In this document: positions 7,565 to 16,872 of the stretch, piece after piece
Layout of the letters: every line of letters begins with the position of its first letter
How positions within the stretch are numbered: position 1 is the stretch's first letter
From: Nitrospira sp.
GTDB taxonomy: Bacteria; Nitrospirota; Nitrospiria; Nitrospirales; Nitrospiraceae
Direction: 5' to 3'
NCBI GenBank assembly: GCA_029194725.1
Contig: JARFXQ010000005.1
Coordinates: forward strand, 124,001 to 188,000
DNA length: 64,000 nt
Notes under the pieces: model-generated
Told to the model about the DNA's origin: nothing
Seen by the model: only the letters and a program-made list of their open reading frames with translations
Databases searched by the model: none
Made by a program: the position numbers and the translations under genes

Positions 7565-7966
7565 ATGAAGGATGATCTGTATCCCAAGAACGTCAGTGGA
7601 CAGAGTACCCCGCAATTGCGCAAACACCCTCGGGTGCGTGTGTCGGCTCCATTTCCTTGTTCGTTGGCCAGGGTTGGTTTGCTGAGGAAAGGAGCGGTTG
7701 AACAAAGCTTGGGGATCGTCTATGACCTGTCGACAAAAGGGGTGCGTGTGATGACGGAAGCGGTGATTACACCAGGAGACCGAATCGCGATGAGTTTGCG
7801 ATTACCCACTCAGGCGGCATCAATGTTCATCGAAGCCGCCACGGTCCGGTGGGGAAAAGAACAGACCTACGGAGTAGAGTTTGAGGGGTTATCTCCCAAC
7901 GAGAATAAGCATCTCCAGACTTTCATGAACCATCAGTCCAGATCGAGCCCGCCTCTTGCCGTCTGA
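7565..7966 (+). CDS. PilZ domain protein, second of a tandem pair
   Basis: The protein has 133 residues and starts 3 bases after the first PilZ gene, so the two are co-transcribed. It carries the same motifs, RKHPRVRVSAPF and DLSTKGVRV, followed by the PGDRIAMSLRLP barrel strand also present in the neighbour. The two proteins clearly come from one duplication but have diverged, which suggests different partners or affinities. Binding of c-di-GMP is expected from the intact motifs. No output domain is attached, so it must act through interaction with another protein. Confidence 0.8.
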   Translation: MKDDLYPKNVSGQSTPQLRKHPRVRVSAPFPCSLARVGLLRKGAVEQSLGIVYDLSTKGVRVMTEAVITPGDRIAMSLRLPTQAASMFIEAATVRWGKEQTYGVEFEGLSPNENKHLQTFMNHQSRSSPPLAV

Positions 7967-8090
7967 CCTTTCCGCCTTGCAGAGCGTGATTACCTGACAA
8001 GTCCAAACACCGGGAAGGTGTTCAACGGTCAATACTTCCACGTAGGGTGAGGGGTTGTCTGCGGAGGGTGACGACCTTCACGAGATGATC

Positions 8091-10412
8091 CTATTTAATG
8101 GCGACCGCTTTGACTTCTTTGTATGTGGTGTGTCCTTGTAAGACTTTTTGAATGCCGTCTTGTACGAGCGTCGTCATTCCCTCTTCGAGGGCGGTTTTTA
8201 ACATTTCTTCAGTGCGAGCCTTTTGCTGCACCATTCGCTTTATGTGGTCCGTACCCAGGAGGAGTTCATGTAAGGCGACTCGACCCTTGAAGCCCGATCG
8301 ATTGCATGTTTCGCATCCCTTCCCCCGGGACAGCCTGAAAGTATTGTCTTGTTTGATGCCGAGCAGATCCCAATACTCAGGTCCGTAACCCAATCGAAGC
8401 TCCTCATACTCCTCTTTGCTCCCGATGTATTGCTCCTTGCAGTCCTTACAAATCCGGCGAGCCAATCGCTGTGCGAGCACGCCCAGCATGGCATCGGCAA
8501 AACTGAACGGATCGCAACCCATGTCGAGCAGCCGGGTGACCGTTTCGACTGCGCTGTTGGTGTGCAATGTACTCAGTACCAGATGACCGGTGAGTGATGC
8601 TTCAATGCCGGTGTCGGCCGTCTCCTTATCCCGCATTTCTCCTACCATGATCACATCGGGGTCGGCTCTGAGAAATGCGCGCATCGCGTTGGCGAAAGTC
8701 AGACCGATCTTCGGTTGGACCTGTACCTGACGCAGACCATACTGCGTAATTTCAACCGGATCTTCGGCGGTCCATATTTTGATGTCCGGAGTGTTGATGT
8801 TGCCCAGAACTGAGTGCAGCGTCGTCGTTTTGCCGGAACCCGTCGGCCCGACACAGAGGATGATGCCATAGGGTTTTTCTGAAATCTCCTTGAGCACTTT
8901 GAGGTTTCGTTCCGAGAACCCCATCTTGTCGAGAGGCAGCGGCTCGCTTGCCGCGAGGATACGCATCACAACGTCTTCATTGTATCCGGCTGTGGGTAGC
9001 GTCGCGACGCGGAGCTCGATCTCCTTCGCCTCCGAGAGCTTGAACTTGATCTTTCCATCTTGGGGTTTACGGCGCTCGGCAATGTCCAGACTGGCCATGA
9101 TCTTGAGTCGGGAAACGATCGCCCGTCGGTAACTCTGCGGGATTTTCATGTACTCGAAACAGTCACCGTCGACACGGAAACGGACCAAGGTTTCACGTTT
9201 TTCTCCGTACGGCTCGATGTGAATGTCCGACGCATTTTGGCGATAGGCATCGGCAATGATTTGGTTGGCCAGACGGACGATCGCGCTGTCGTTTTCATCC
9301 AATCCTCCGGCGGCGACAGCGGAGTCCTCCATCGCCTCGGCCTGTGCCTCGGTGACAAGTTCGCCGAGAATGTCGGAAACATTTTCGTCGAGCTTCCGTC
9401 CTCCGCTGTCGCTCTGCCCGGTAGCCGAACTCAGAAATTGGGAGATGTCGCGGCGGAGGCTGACGGCGAACCGAATGTTGAGGCCTGGGAACGTCCTCTT
9501 GATGTCTTGAACGCGATCCAGGTCACCCGGATCGTCGGTCAGAATCTCGACCGCCATGCGGTCTCGCTTGAGCGGCATCCAATGGTTCTTTTTCAGATAG
9601 TCGACATTGAGGTTCTTCAGAAGCTCCACATCGACGATGGTGCGTTCGCTGTATTCGATGTACGGACACTTATAGAATTGAGCGAGGGATCTGCCGATAT
9701 CGAGTTTGGGGACCTTGTGTTTTTCGATCAGAATGCTTTCCAGATCGCTCATCCCTTTTCGGGAGTCGGCGAGGGCCTGATCGAGGTCATTTTGGGTGAT
9801 CCGACTGGTGCTGACCAGGAGGTCGAACTTCGTGGGATTCTTCTTGGACGTCTTTCGAAGGTTGAAAAAAGCGATTCCCAGCGCTTTGGCGATCTCGTCG
9901 ACGGCTTCTTCGTCCCTTCGGGTAAACCGGCTTCCGCTCTTTTTATTGAGCAGTTGGAGGACTCCCATCAGGTATTTATTGTCGGCGACGATCGGGTAGG
10001 TTAAGACTTGTTTCGTCTTGAAGCCGGTGCGTTTATCGTAGGACGTGTCGTGGAGCAGGGATGGATGGATCGCATGAAGTTCAGCGATGTTGTAAGCATC
10101 AGCGATATTGACGGGGCGAAGGTATTTGGCGCAGAAACCGGCGAGACTCTGTTCGGTAATAGGGATGCGGACTTCTTCAACGCCATCGATATGAGGAACT
10201 TTGGAGAAAATTTCTTTTTTTTCGGAGTCGAACGCAAAAAGCGTCAGATCTTCTGCGTCGAACAGGCCTAAAATGTCCTTATGCAGGTCGAGGAGAATGT
10301 GATCGAGATTGCTGGCCGCATGGATCTGGGTCGCAATGCGTTTGACGTGTTCCGTGTGTTCGACCTTTTGCTGCAGTTCGTGAACATTCTGAACTATCGG
10401 CTTGGTGTGCAT
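8091..10412 (-). CDS. GspE/PilB-type secretion ATPase with N-terminal GAF domain
   Basis: The protein has 773 residues, about 200 more than a usual PilB/GspE. About residues 25-188 form a GAF domain (LYPI/TYPI-type core, VLQLLNKKSG). About residues 195-335 resemble the MshEN/GspE N-terminal domain. The hexameric ATPase follows, with Walker A GPTGSGKTTT near residue 525, the Asp and His boxes (RADPDVIMVGEMRDKETA, LSTLHTNSA) and a tetracysteine zinc motif (ICKDCKE, GCETCNRSGF). It should power pilin or pseudopilin assembly at the inner membrane. The GAF domain suggests control by a small molecule. It is monocistronic here, with no pilC or gspF neighbour. Confidence 0.88.
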   Translation of the reverse strand: MHTKPIVQNVHELQQKVEHTEHVKRIATQIHAASNLDHILLDLHKDILGLFDAEDLTLFAFDSEKKEIFSKVPHIDGVEEVRIPITEQSLAGFCAKYLRPVNIADAYNIAELHAIHPSLLHDTSYDKRTGFKTKQVLTYPIVADNKYLMGVLQLLNKKSGSRFTRRDEEAVDEIAKALGIAFFNLRKTSKKNPTKFDLLVSTSRITQNDLDQALADSRKGMSDLESILIEKHKVPKLDIGRSLAQFYKCPYIEYSERTIVDVELLKNLNVDYLKKNHWMPLKRDRMAVEILTDDPGDLDRVQDIKRTFPGLNIRFAVSLRRDISQFLSSATGQSDSGGRKLDENVSDILGELVTEAQAEAMEDSAVAAGGLDENDSAIVRLANQIIADAYRQNASDIHIEPYGEKRETLVRFRVDGDCFEYMKIPQSYRRAIVSRLKIMASLDIAERRKPQDGKIKFKLSEAKEIELRVATLPTAGYNEDVVMRILAASEPLPLDKMGFSERNLKVLKEISEKPYGIILCVGPTGSGKTTTLHSVLGNINTPDIKIWTAEDPVEITQYGLRQVQVQPKIGLTFANAMRAFLRADPDVIMVGEMRDKETADTGIEASLTGHLVLSTLHTNSAVETVTRLLDMGCDPFSFADAMLGVLAQRLARRICKDCKEQYIGSKEEYEELRLGYGPEYWDLLGIKQDNTFRLSRGKGCETCNRSGFKGRVALHELLLGTDHIKRMVQQKARTEEMLKTALEEGMTTLVQDGIQKVLQGHTTYKEVKAVAIK

Positions 10413-10544
10413 CCGACTGTATTTTCTCAGAGGTCGAAACGTGAATGAATCAGGTTATATGCCGGATCGGTAGGCGCCGCCATGTTTAGGTCACCGATCT
10501 GCGAATCGAATTTCAGTCTAACGGAATGACCTGGGAAGGCAAGG

Positions 10545-10566
10545 GAAAGGCCGTTTTGTGTCGGCC
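10545..10566 (-). terminator. Possible terminator of the uppS-proS operon
   Basis: Read on the minus strand, GGCCG (10566-10562), an 8-base loop and CGGCC (10553-10549) form a 5-bp GC stem followed by TTTCCCTT. It lies about 50 bases beyond the proS stop. The stem is short, so support is modest. Confidence 0.35.
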
Positions 10567-10614
10567 ATTTCAGACAAATGTGAGGCGGTTCTCAGTCGCA
10601 AGCCGACGCGTGGG

Positions 10615-12333
10615 TCAAGCAATGGACGGATCGGCTTCGGTGGAAAGTTTTTTGACGTGGGCGACGAGGTCGTCGGTTGCGATGCGCGACTTGTTTCCTG
10701 TCCGTCGAATCTTGATCTCCACGACTCCATCTGCGAGGCCTTTGTCGCCAATGACAACCTGGAAGGGAACACCGATGAGGTCGGCGTCGTTGAATTTGAC
10801 CCCGGCGCGATCGGCACGGTCGTCCCACAGTACCTCGATTCCTGCCGCCATCAAATCGGTATAGAGACGTGCGGCAACAGCGGTAGTCTTTTCTGATTGG
10901 CTGACCGTCAGGAGGTGTACATGGAATGGCGCGATGGGAAACGGCCAGATGATGCCCTTCTCATCGTGATTTTGTTCGATCGCTGCAGCGGCCGTCCGCC
11001 CGACTCCAATACCGTAGCAACCCATGACGGCGAGACGCTCCTCGCCTTGATCGTCGAGGATGGTGGCGTTCATCTTGTGGCTGTACTTGGTGCCGAGCAA
11101 GAAGACCTGTCCGACTTCAATCCCTTTGGCGAGCGTGAGCACACCTAACCCTCGGGGAGAAGGGTCCCCGGCTTGCGCGTTGCGAAGATCGGCAAATAAT
11201 TCGACCGTGAAATCACGGTCGAGATTGGCGTTCTGATAATGGGTGTCGGACTTGTTGGCACCGATGACGATGTTTTTCATTCCTTTAATGGCATGATCTG
11301 CCAAGATTCGTACGTGCCGCAGCCCGACTGGTCCGGCAAATCCTGGCGGAGCCCCCGTGACATGTTGGACGGTCTCGGGATCGGCCAGTACTACGTCGGT
11401 GACCTTGAGAAGCCGAGCTAATTTGACTTCGTTGACTTCATGATCTCCTCGAATCAAGACCGCGATGGTTTCTTCCCCAGACCGGTACAATAGGGCCTTT
11501 ACCAATTGTCTCGGCAGAATCTGTAAAAAGGCCGTGACTTCATCAACCGTCCGTCGTTGTGGTGTTGAGATCGGAGTCAGGGGTAGAAGAGACGCTACGT
11601 CAACGTCGGCAGGAGGAAGTACTTCCGCCCGTTCAAGGTTGGCGGCATAGGAACCCTGGTCGCTGTATGCCACCGTTGCTTCGCCAGTCTCAGCCAAGAC
11701 CATGAACTCATGCGACACGTCTCCACCGATGAGGCCCGTGTCGGCTTCAACCGCCCGAAAGATGAGCCCGCACCGCGTGAAGATTCGGGTGTAGGCATCG
11801 TACATCTTCTGATAGCTGACCTTGGCGCCGGCCTCATCAACGTCGAAGCTATACGCATCCTTCATGATGAATTCCCGCCCTCGCATGAGCCCAAATCGCG
11901 GTCGGATCTCGTCTCGAAACTTGGTTTGGATTTGGTAAAAATTGAGCGGGAGTTGGCGATAGGAACGGACTTCTCGCCGGAAGAGATCGGTAATGACTTC
12001 TTCATGTGTCGGGCCCAGACAAAAGTCACGCTCGTGACGATCCTTGAAGCGTAGCAGTTCCTTCCCGTAGTAATCCCAGCGATCTGTTTCTTTCCATAAT
12101 TCTGCAGGGGAGGCGATCGGCATCAACAGTTCCTGCGCGCCAGCGCGGTTCATTTCCTCTCGGATGATCTGCTCGATCTTCCGGATCACACGGAGACCGA
12201 GGGGAAGATAGGTGTAGATGCCGGCTGCCACCTTTCGAATCAGTCCTGCACGCAGCATCAATCGATGGCTGACGGTTTCCGCTTCGCCCGGGTCGTCCCG
12301 TAAGGTAGGGATGAGTAACTGCGAGGCTTTCAT
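10615..12333 (-). CDS. proS: Prolyl-tRNA synthetase
   Basis: The protein has 572 residues from ATG 12333 (MKASQLLIPTLRDDP), the normal length for bacterial-type ProRS with the inserted editing domain. Class II motifs are present: motif 1 region MPIASPAELWKETDRW, motif 2 FRDEIRPRFGLMRGREFIMKD and the C-terminal motif 3 CYGIGVGRT. The insertion domain between motifs 2 and 3 (about residues 230-390) edits mischarged alanyl-tRNA. The C-terminal anticodon-binding domain is also complete. It charges tRNA-Pro in the cytoplasm. It follows rseP by 7 bases and is the last gene of the operon. Confidence 0.95.
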   Translation of the reverse strand: MKASQLLIPTLRDDPGEAETVSHRLMLRAGLIRKVAAGIYTYLPLGLRVIRKIEQIIREEMNRAGAQELLMPIASPAELWKETDRWDYYGKELLRFKDRHERDFCLGPTHEEVITDLFRREVRSYRQLPLNFYQIQTKFRDEIRPRFGLMRGREFIMKDAYSFDVDEAGAKVSYQKMYDAYTRIFTRCGLIFRAVEADTGLIGGDVSHEFMVLAETGEATVAYSDQGSYAANLERAEVLPPADVDVASLLPLTPISTPQRRTVDEVTAFLQILPRQLVKALLYRSGEETIAVLIRGDHEVNEVKLARLLKVTDVVLADPETVQHVTGAPPGFAGPVGLRHVRILADHAIKGMKNIVIGANKSDTHYQNANLDRDFTVELFADLRNAQAGDPSPRGLGVLTLAKGIEVGQVFLLGTKYSHKMNATILDDQGEERLAVMGCYGIGVGRTAAAAIEQNHDEKGIIWPFPIAPFHVHLLTVSQSEKTTAVAARLYTDLMAAGIEVLWDDRADRAGVKFNDADLIGVPFQVVIGDKGLADGVVEIKIRRTGNKSRIATDDLVAHVKKLSTEADPSIA

Positions 12334-12340
12334 GAATGGT

Positions 12341-13732
12341 TTAGCGGGAGAAGATGCGTTCCAGATCATTCCAGAAGGCAAAAATCATCACACCGACCAG
12401 TAATACCAATCCCACTTGCTGGGCAACCTCTCGATGACGTTCGCCGAGCGGTTTGCGCAGGATGCCCTCAATCAGGAAAAAGAGCAAGTGGCCACCATCG
12501 AGGATCGGGATCGGCAGTAAGTTCAGGACACCGAGGTTGATGCTCAGGATTGCGATCAGGAACACGACGTTGGAGGCGCCTTGAGAAGCAGCTTCACCGG
12601 AAATATTGGCGATCGTCAGCGGCCCCCCGATATTCTTGCTCGAAATATCGCCCACGATCATCTTGTAGAGCCCGATCACGGTCAATTCGGTCCATCCCCA
12701 TGTAGCTTCCAGCCCTTGATATACAGCTTCTGCCGCGTTGTCGGAATGCATTAACGAACGGCCCGGTCCCGAGATGCCGATTTTTCCTACTTCGAGAGTC
12801 TCTCCGTTCACCGTCACTTTTTCACTGATCGGTGTGACTGTCAGTGCGGTGCGTTTTCCGTCGCGGAGGATATCGAGATTCAGCAGCTTCTGCGGGTGCT
12901 CTCTTACTTGGGTGGTCATCTGAGCCCAGGTATAGATGGCTTGCCCGTCTATCGCGACCACTCGATCGCCCGGCTTGAATCCGGCCAGGGAGGCGGGCGA
13001 TCCATGCATAACCGAGGTGACGAGGGGAGGCGTTTCCTCAACGCCGATCGTATACAGCGGTTCGTCCCCACCGCCCCCCTCTCCAGTAACCGGCACAGGA
13101 GTCGCTGTCACTGTTTTCAGCTGATCAGCTCGTCGGACTTCCAGGGACACGGACTGACCCTTGCTCTTGGAGACGATATCCAACAACTCCGTTTTGGTCG
13201 AAATGTCTTTGCCGTTGATCTTGACGATGCGGTCGCCGATCTCCAGCCCTGCCATCGAAGCGGGAGAACCGGGAACTAGGGCTTCGATGTCGGCACTCAG
13301 ATCACGAAATGTCGGGACAAACAACGGCGCGCCAGTGGACAACCAGCCGGCGAAGATCAGATAGGCCAGAATAAAATTGAACCCGGGGCCCGCCGCCACG
13401 ATAAGAACCTTACCCCACAGGTCTTGGTGCGAAAACGATCGCCGGCGGTCCTCGGGTGTCGTTGCCTCCGCCTCGTCCTCGCCGAACAACTTGACGTAAC
13501 CGCCGAGCGGCACGGCGGATACAAGATACTCAGTTTCGCCGACTTGGCGGCCGAATATCTTCGGGCCGAAACCGATGGAAAACTTGAGAACTTTCACTCC
13601 GACCCACCGAGCGGCGAGAAAATGACCGAGCTCATGAAAGGCGACCAGCACCCCAAGCACCACAAGGAACCACCAGGCTTTCTGGAGGAGCAGCCACAAC
13701 GTATCAGGGGACCAAGCAAGTACGGATATCAT
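12341..13732 (-). CDS. rseP: RIP site-2 metalloprotease RseP
   Basis: The protein has 463 residues in the inner membrane. The first membrane segment holds the zinc-binding HELGH (about residues 29-33), and the last third holds the second metal motif (NLLPIPILDGGHL). Two PDZ domains lie between them (VPGSPASMAGLEIGDRIVKI and MHGSPASLAGFKPGDRVVAI). The family cleaves membrane-spanning anti-sigma factors such as RseA and removes remnant signal peptides. The order uppS-cdsA-dxr-rseP is the classic bacterial envelope cluster. No rseA or rpoE is in the window. Confidence 0.93.
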   Translation of the reverse strand: MISVLAWSPDTLWLLLQKAWWFLVVLGVLVAFHELGHFLAARWVGVKVLKFSIGFGPKIFGRQVGETEYLVSAVPLGGYVKLFGEDEAEATTPEDRRRSFSHQDLWGKVLIVAAGPGFNFILAYLIFAGWLSTGAPLFVPTFRDLSADIEALVPGSPASMAGLEIGDRIVKINGKDISTKTELLDIVSKSKGQSVSLEVRRADQLKTVTATPVPVTGEGGGGDEPLYTIGVEETPPLVTSVMHGSPASLAGFKPGDRVVAIDGQAIYTWAQMTTQVREHPQKLLNLDILRDGKRTALTVTPISEKVTVNGETLEVGKIGISGPGRSLMHSDNAAEAVYQGLEATWGWTELTVIGLYKMIVGDISSKNIGGPLTIANISGEAASQGASNVVFLIAILSINLGVLNLLPIPILDGGHLLFFLIEGILRKPLGERHREVAQQVGLVLLVGVMIFAFWNDLERIFSR

Positions 13733-13798
13733 CAGGAACTCCGTGTCATGATTGTACTCTTCTACTCTAACATTCGTGGCGTGAAATTCAAACGATCG

Positions 13799-14959
13799 TC
13801 ATCGAGCGAACGCATGTACCAGCGATTCGGCCTTTTCTCGAGCCCATCGATCAGCTTCCAGTGCATCCTCCAGGCAGGTAATCTCCTCATGGGCATGAAC
13901 TTCCATCGTACTGCGGATGACCTGAGGGATTTCACTGAAACGAAGGCCATGGTTGAGAAACGCGTCGACGGCGATTTCGTTCGCGGCATTCATTGCGGCA
14001 GGCATGGTGCCGCCGATTCGAAGCGACTCGTACCCGAGATTGAGACAGGGAAAGCGATCATGGTCGGGTTTGCAAAAGGTCAACTGTCCAATTTCCGTCA
14101 AATCCAGTGAGGGAAGGTCAAGGACCATTCTGGCGGGATGGCGCATCGCGTAGGAGATAGGAGTTCGCATATCCGGAAGTCCCAGTTGGGCGATCATGGA
14201 CCGATCTTTATACTCGACCAGAGAGTGAATGATGCTTTCTCGATGAATCAGCACGTCGATATTGGACTCGGGAATATTGAAGAGCCAGCGAGCTTCCACA
14301 ACTTCCAATCCTTTATTCATCAGGGTGGCCGAGTCGATGGTGATCTTGGATCCCATCTTCCAGTTGGGATGCTGTAGGGCTCGTTCCGGTGTCACGTCCA
14401 GGAGCTGCTCCCGGGACATGGTCCAGAGGGCTCCACCGGACGCCGTGAGGATCAATCGCCGGACATCTTCAATCCGATGTCCCTCCAATGACTGAAAGAT
14501 GGCACTGTGTTCGCTGTCCACCGGAAAAATCCTGACACCATGTTTTCGGGCCTCGTCCTGCATCAGCTTACCGGCCATCACCATCGGCTCCTTATTGGCC
14601 AGGGCGATGTGTTTTCCGCTCCGGATAGCCGACAGGGTTGGAACGAGCCCGGCCGCTCCCACGATGGCAGAAATCACCAATTCGGCATCCAGCGCCGATG
14701 CCACCTGGCTGATGCCTTCTTCGCCGATCAAGATTTCCGCAGCAAGATCGGCGCACCGGTTTCTGAGCAAGGCCGCAGAGGATTCCGTGGAGACCGCCAC
14801 GGCTTCGGGTTTAAATTGGCGGATCTGCGCTTCAAGCTTGTCGATATTATTGCCGGCCGTCAGTCCGACGACCCGGAATTCCTCAGGAAACCGTTGGACG
14901 ATATCGAGCGTGTTGGTTCCGATCGATCCGGTCGATCCCAAGATGATTATCGACTTCAT
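13799..14959 (-). CDS. dxr: 1-deoxy-D-xylulose 5-phosphate reductoisomerase
   Basis: The protein has 386 residues from ATG 14959, chosen because GGAGGAG lies 5 bases upstream. An ATG at 14986 overlapping the cdsA stop would add 9 residues but has no ribosome site. The NADPH site is GSTGSIGTNTLDIV at the N-terminus. The metal and substrate region holds ALANKEPMVMAG, VDSEHSAIFQ and the catalytic-loop segment LTASGGALW. It converts DXP to MEP, the committed step of the MEP isoprenoid pathway, in the cytoplasm. Its product feeds the undecaprenyl synthase encoded in the same operon. Confidence 0.95.
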   Translation of the reverse strand: MKSIIILGSTGSIGTNTLDIVQRFPEEFRVVGLTAGNNIDKLEAQIRQFKPEAVAVSTESSAALLRNRCADLAAEILIGEEGISQVASALDAELVISAIVGAAGLVPTLSAIRSGKHIALANKEPMVMAGKLMQDEARKHGVRIFPVDSEHSAIFQSLEGHRIEDVRRLILTASGGALWTMSREQLLDVTPERALQHPNWKMGSKITIDSATLMNKGLEVVEARWLFNIPESNIDVLIHRESIIHSLVEYKDRSMIAQLGLPDMRTPISYAMRHPARMVLDLPSLDLTEIGQLTFCKPDHDRFPCLNLGYESLRIGGTMPAAMNAANEIAVDAFLNHGLRFSEIPQVIRSTMEVHAHEEITCLEDALEADRWAREKAESLVHAFAR

Positions 14960-14982
14960 AGCTTCTCCTCCCAACTCTTCGG

Positions 14983-15825
14983 TCATAGAGGTGGCGAAAG
15001 GCCTCGAATGTAGGAGACATAGTAGTAGAACGTGGGGGCGGTGAACAAGAGACTATCGAGCCGGTCCAACATACCGCCATGGCCGGGCAGGATTCCGCCG
15101 GAATCTTTGACGCCCGTTCGACGTTTGATCATCGATTCGAACAGGTCGCCGAGCAGGCCCGTTCCTGTCAAAAGCACGCCCAGGATCAACGCATCCGACG
15201 GTGAGAGTTGTGAGGCAAACCACCACTGAGCCAATAATGCGGTACCAACGGCCAGTGCGAGCCCTCCGAGTACTCCCTCGATAGTTTTCTTGGGACTGAC
15301 CGACGGCAGAAGAGGGTGTTTGCCCCACAGAGTTCCGGCGTAGTAGGCGCCGGTGTCGGACGTCCACGTGACCACCGCCAGAAACAGGGCAAGGAATTCG
15401 CCGGCCGGCAAGGAGCGGGTCGATACCACTGTGCTGAGGGGAAAGCCGACGTACAGCACACCGGAGAGGATGATCAGGGTACCCTTCCACCGGTGATCAG
15501 TCTGATCGGATGAAATGGAAACAGCGATCGACACCGCGAGCACCGAGACAGCCAAAAGAGGGAGCAAAGCGAGAGACAAGTGATTGCGCGCTACTACCAG
15601 GACAAATGCGGCAAGTCCGATTCCGACCGCGAGACGGTTGACACGAGGTTGAAAACAGATTTGATAGAACTCTAGTAACGCAATGGACCCTACGGTGATC
15701 AAGAGCAGCGTCAAGGCCCATGGAGCAAGGTATACGATGATGACATAGACCGTCGGGATAAGCACAGCTGCCGTATAGAGGCGTCGGAGATCGAACCCTC
15801 TGGTGCGTGCTGGTGGGGTGGTCAC
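14983..15825 (-). CDS. cdsA: Phosphatidate cytidylyltransferase
   Basis: The CdsA signature is complete near the C-terminus: SMIKRRTGVKDSGGILPGHG followed by GMLDRLDS. About eight hydrophobic segments indicate an integral inner-membrane enzyme. It makes CDP-diacylglycerol from phosphatidic acid and CTP, the entry to phospholipid synthesis. The start is uncertain. The frame is open upstream past uppS. GTG 15825 gives 280 residues, the family norm, and is used here. GTG 15873 would give 296. Neither has a clear Shine-Dalgarno sequence. Gene order with uppS and dxr is the conserved one. Confidence 0.9.
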   Translation of the reverse strand: MTTPPARTRGFDLRRLYTAAVLIPTVYVIIVYLAPWALTLLLITVGSIALLEFYQICFQPRVNRLAVGIGLAAFVLVVARNHLSLALLPLLAVSVLAVSIAVSISSDQTDHRWKGTLIILSGVLYVGFPLSTVVSTRSLPAGEFLALFLAVVTWTSDTGAYYAGTLWGKHPLLPSVSPKKTIEGVLGGLALAVGTALLAQWWFASQLSPSDALILGVLLTGTGLLGDLFESMIKRRTGVKDSGGILPGHGGMLDRLDSLLFTAPTFYYYVSYIRGLSPPL

Positions 15826-15878
15826 GGATATCGAACTGTGAGGGGGGCCTTCGGTAGCGGATGGATGTCCCACAAGGG

Positions 15879-16664
15879 TTATGAAGAGACAGTGCTCAGC
15901 ACTCGGCCAAAGCGGCGCTCCCGTCGTTGGTACTCGATCAGCGCGAGCAGGAACTCTCGTCGCCGAAAATCCGGCCACAAGGTCGGCGTGAAGCACAACT
16001 CCGTGTAGGCCAGCTGCCACAGGAGAAAGTTGCTGATCCTGGTTTCTCCGCTCGTCCGGATCAGTAAGTCCGGGTCCTGGAGCGAGTGGGTATAGAGGTA
16101 CTGCTGGATCGTGGTTTCATCGATAAGACCTGGTTGCACAGCTCCTGTCTGGACGTCCTCCAGCAGCGTTTTCACTGCATCGACGATTTCTGCTCGTCCT
16201 CCGTAGCTGAGGGCGACCGTCAGGATCAGCTTATCGAGGTGGCTCGTTTCTTTCTCGGTCATGCGAACCCAGTGTTGGGCCGACGGGGGGAGCAGCTCGT
16301 GGCGGCCGATGGCACGGAAGCAAACACCTTGTTCAATCAGGCTGGCCCGTTCCGTAGAAAGGTAATGTTCCAACAGCCCCATGAGCGCACTGATCTCTTG
16401 TGTCGGACGGTTCCAATTTTCTTGCGAAAACGCATAGATGGTCAGAGCATGGATGCCGAGTTCCAGGCAGAGGGTGATCATCTCTCTGACAGAATTGATG
16501 CCTTCCCGATGGCCTGCGATACGCGGGAGACCGCGGAGTTCGGCCCACCGACCATTACCGTCCATGATGACCGCGACATGTTTCGGAAGCAGTTCAGGCT
16601 CCAACTTCACAGTCAATTCGCTCTCTGACAGATGGTCTAAGGTTGAAGTTGGGTGCTGTGTCAT
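15879..16664 (-). CDS. uppS: Undecaprenyl diphosphate synthase
   Basis: The protein has 261 residues. The cis-prenyltransferase motifs are in order: VAVIMDGNGRWAELRGLPR with the catalytic Asp, GHREGINSVREM, YAFSQENWNRP, SYGGRAEIVDA and the C-terminal DLLIRTSGETRISNFLLWQ with FTPTLWPDF. It condenses isopentenyl diphosphate onto farnesyl diphosphate to make the C55 lipid carrier for peptidoglycan and surface polysaccharides, at the cytoplasmic membrane. It is the first gene of the minus-strand operon that ends with proS and is divergent from tldD. Confidence 0.95.
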   Translation of the reverse strand: MTQHPTSTLDHLSESELTVKLEPELLPKHVAVIMDGNGRWAELRGLPRIAGHREGINSVREMITLCLELGIHALTIYAFSQENWNRPTQEISALMGLLEHYLSTERASLIEQGVCFRAIGRHELLPPSAQHWVRMTEKETSHLDKLILTVALSYGGRAEIVDAVKTLLEDVQTGAVQPGLIDETTIQQYLYTHSLQDPDLLIRTSGETRISNFLLWQLAYTELCFTPTLWPDFRRREFLLALIEYQRRERRFGRVLSTVSS

Positions 16665-16804
16665 ACGAGCCTAGAGCGCTCTCCTCATGTCTAGCGTTAG
16701 TTATTAGGAGGCGAGAAGTGGGGAAAGTCTACTGACGGAGGTAAGGAATGTCAAACGATAACTCGGAAACGACCTTTGTAACCCGCTCATGACGAAACAT
16801 CGCA

Positions 16805-16834
16805 TTGCGACGGCGGAAATGAATGGGCTATACT
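16805..16834 (+). promoter_or_regulatory. Sigma-70-type promoter of tldD
   Basis: TTGCGA (16805-16810), an 18-bp spacer and TATACT (16829-16834) predict a start near 16841, about 32 bases before ATG 16873. It excludes the longer reading frame that begins at 16789, because that start would lie upstream of the transcript. Confidence 0.55.
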
Positions 16835-16872
16835 CGCCCATCAGCCGACTGAGACGAGGAGGAAACCGTAGT

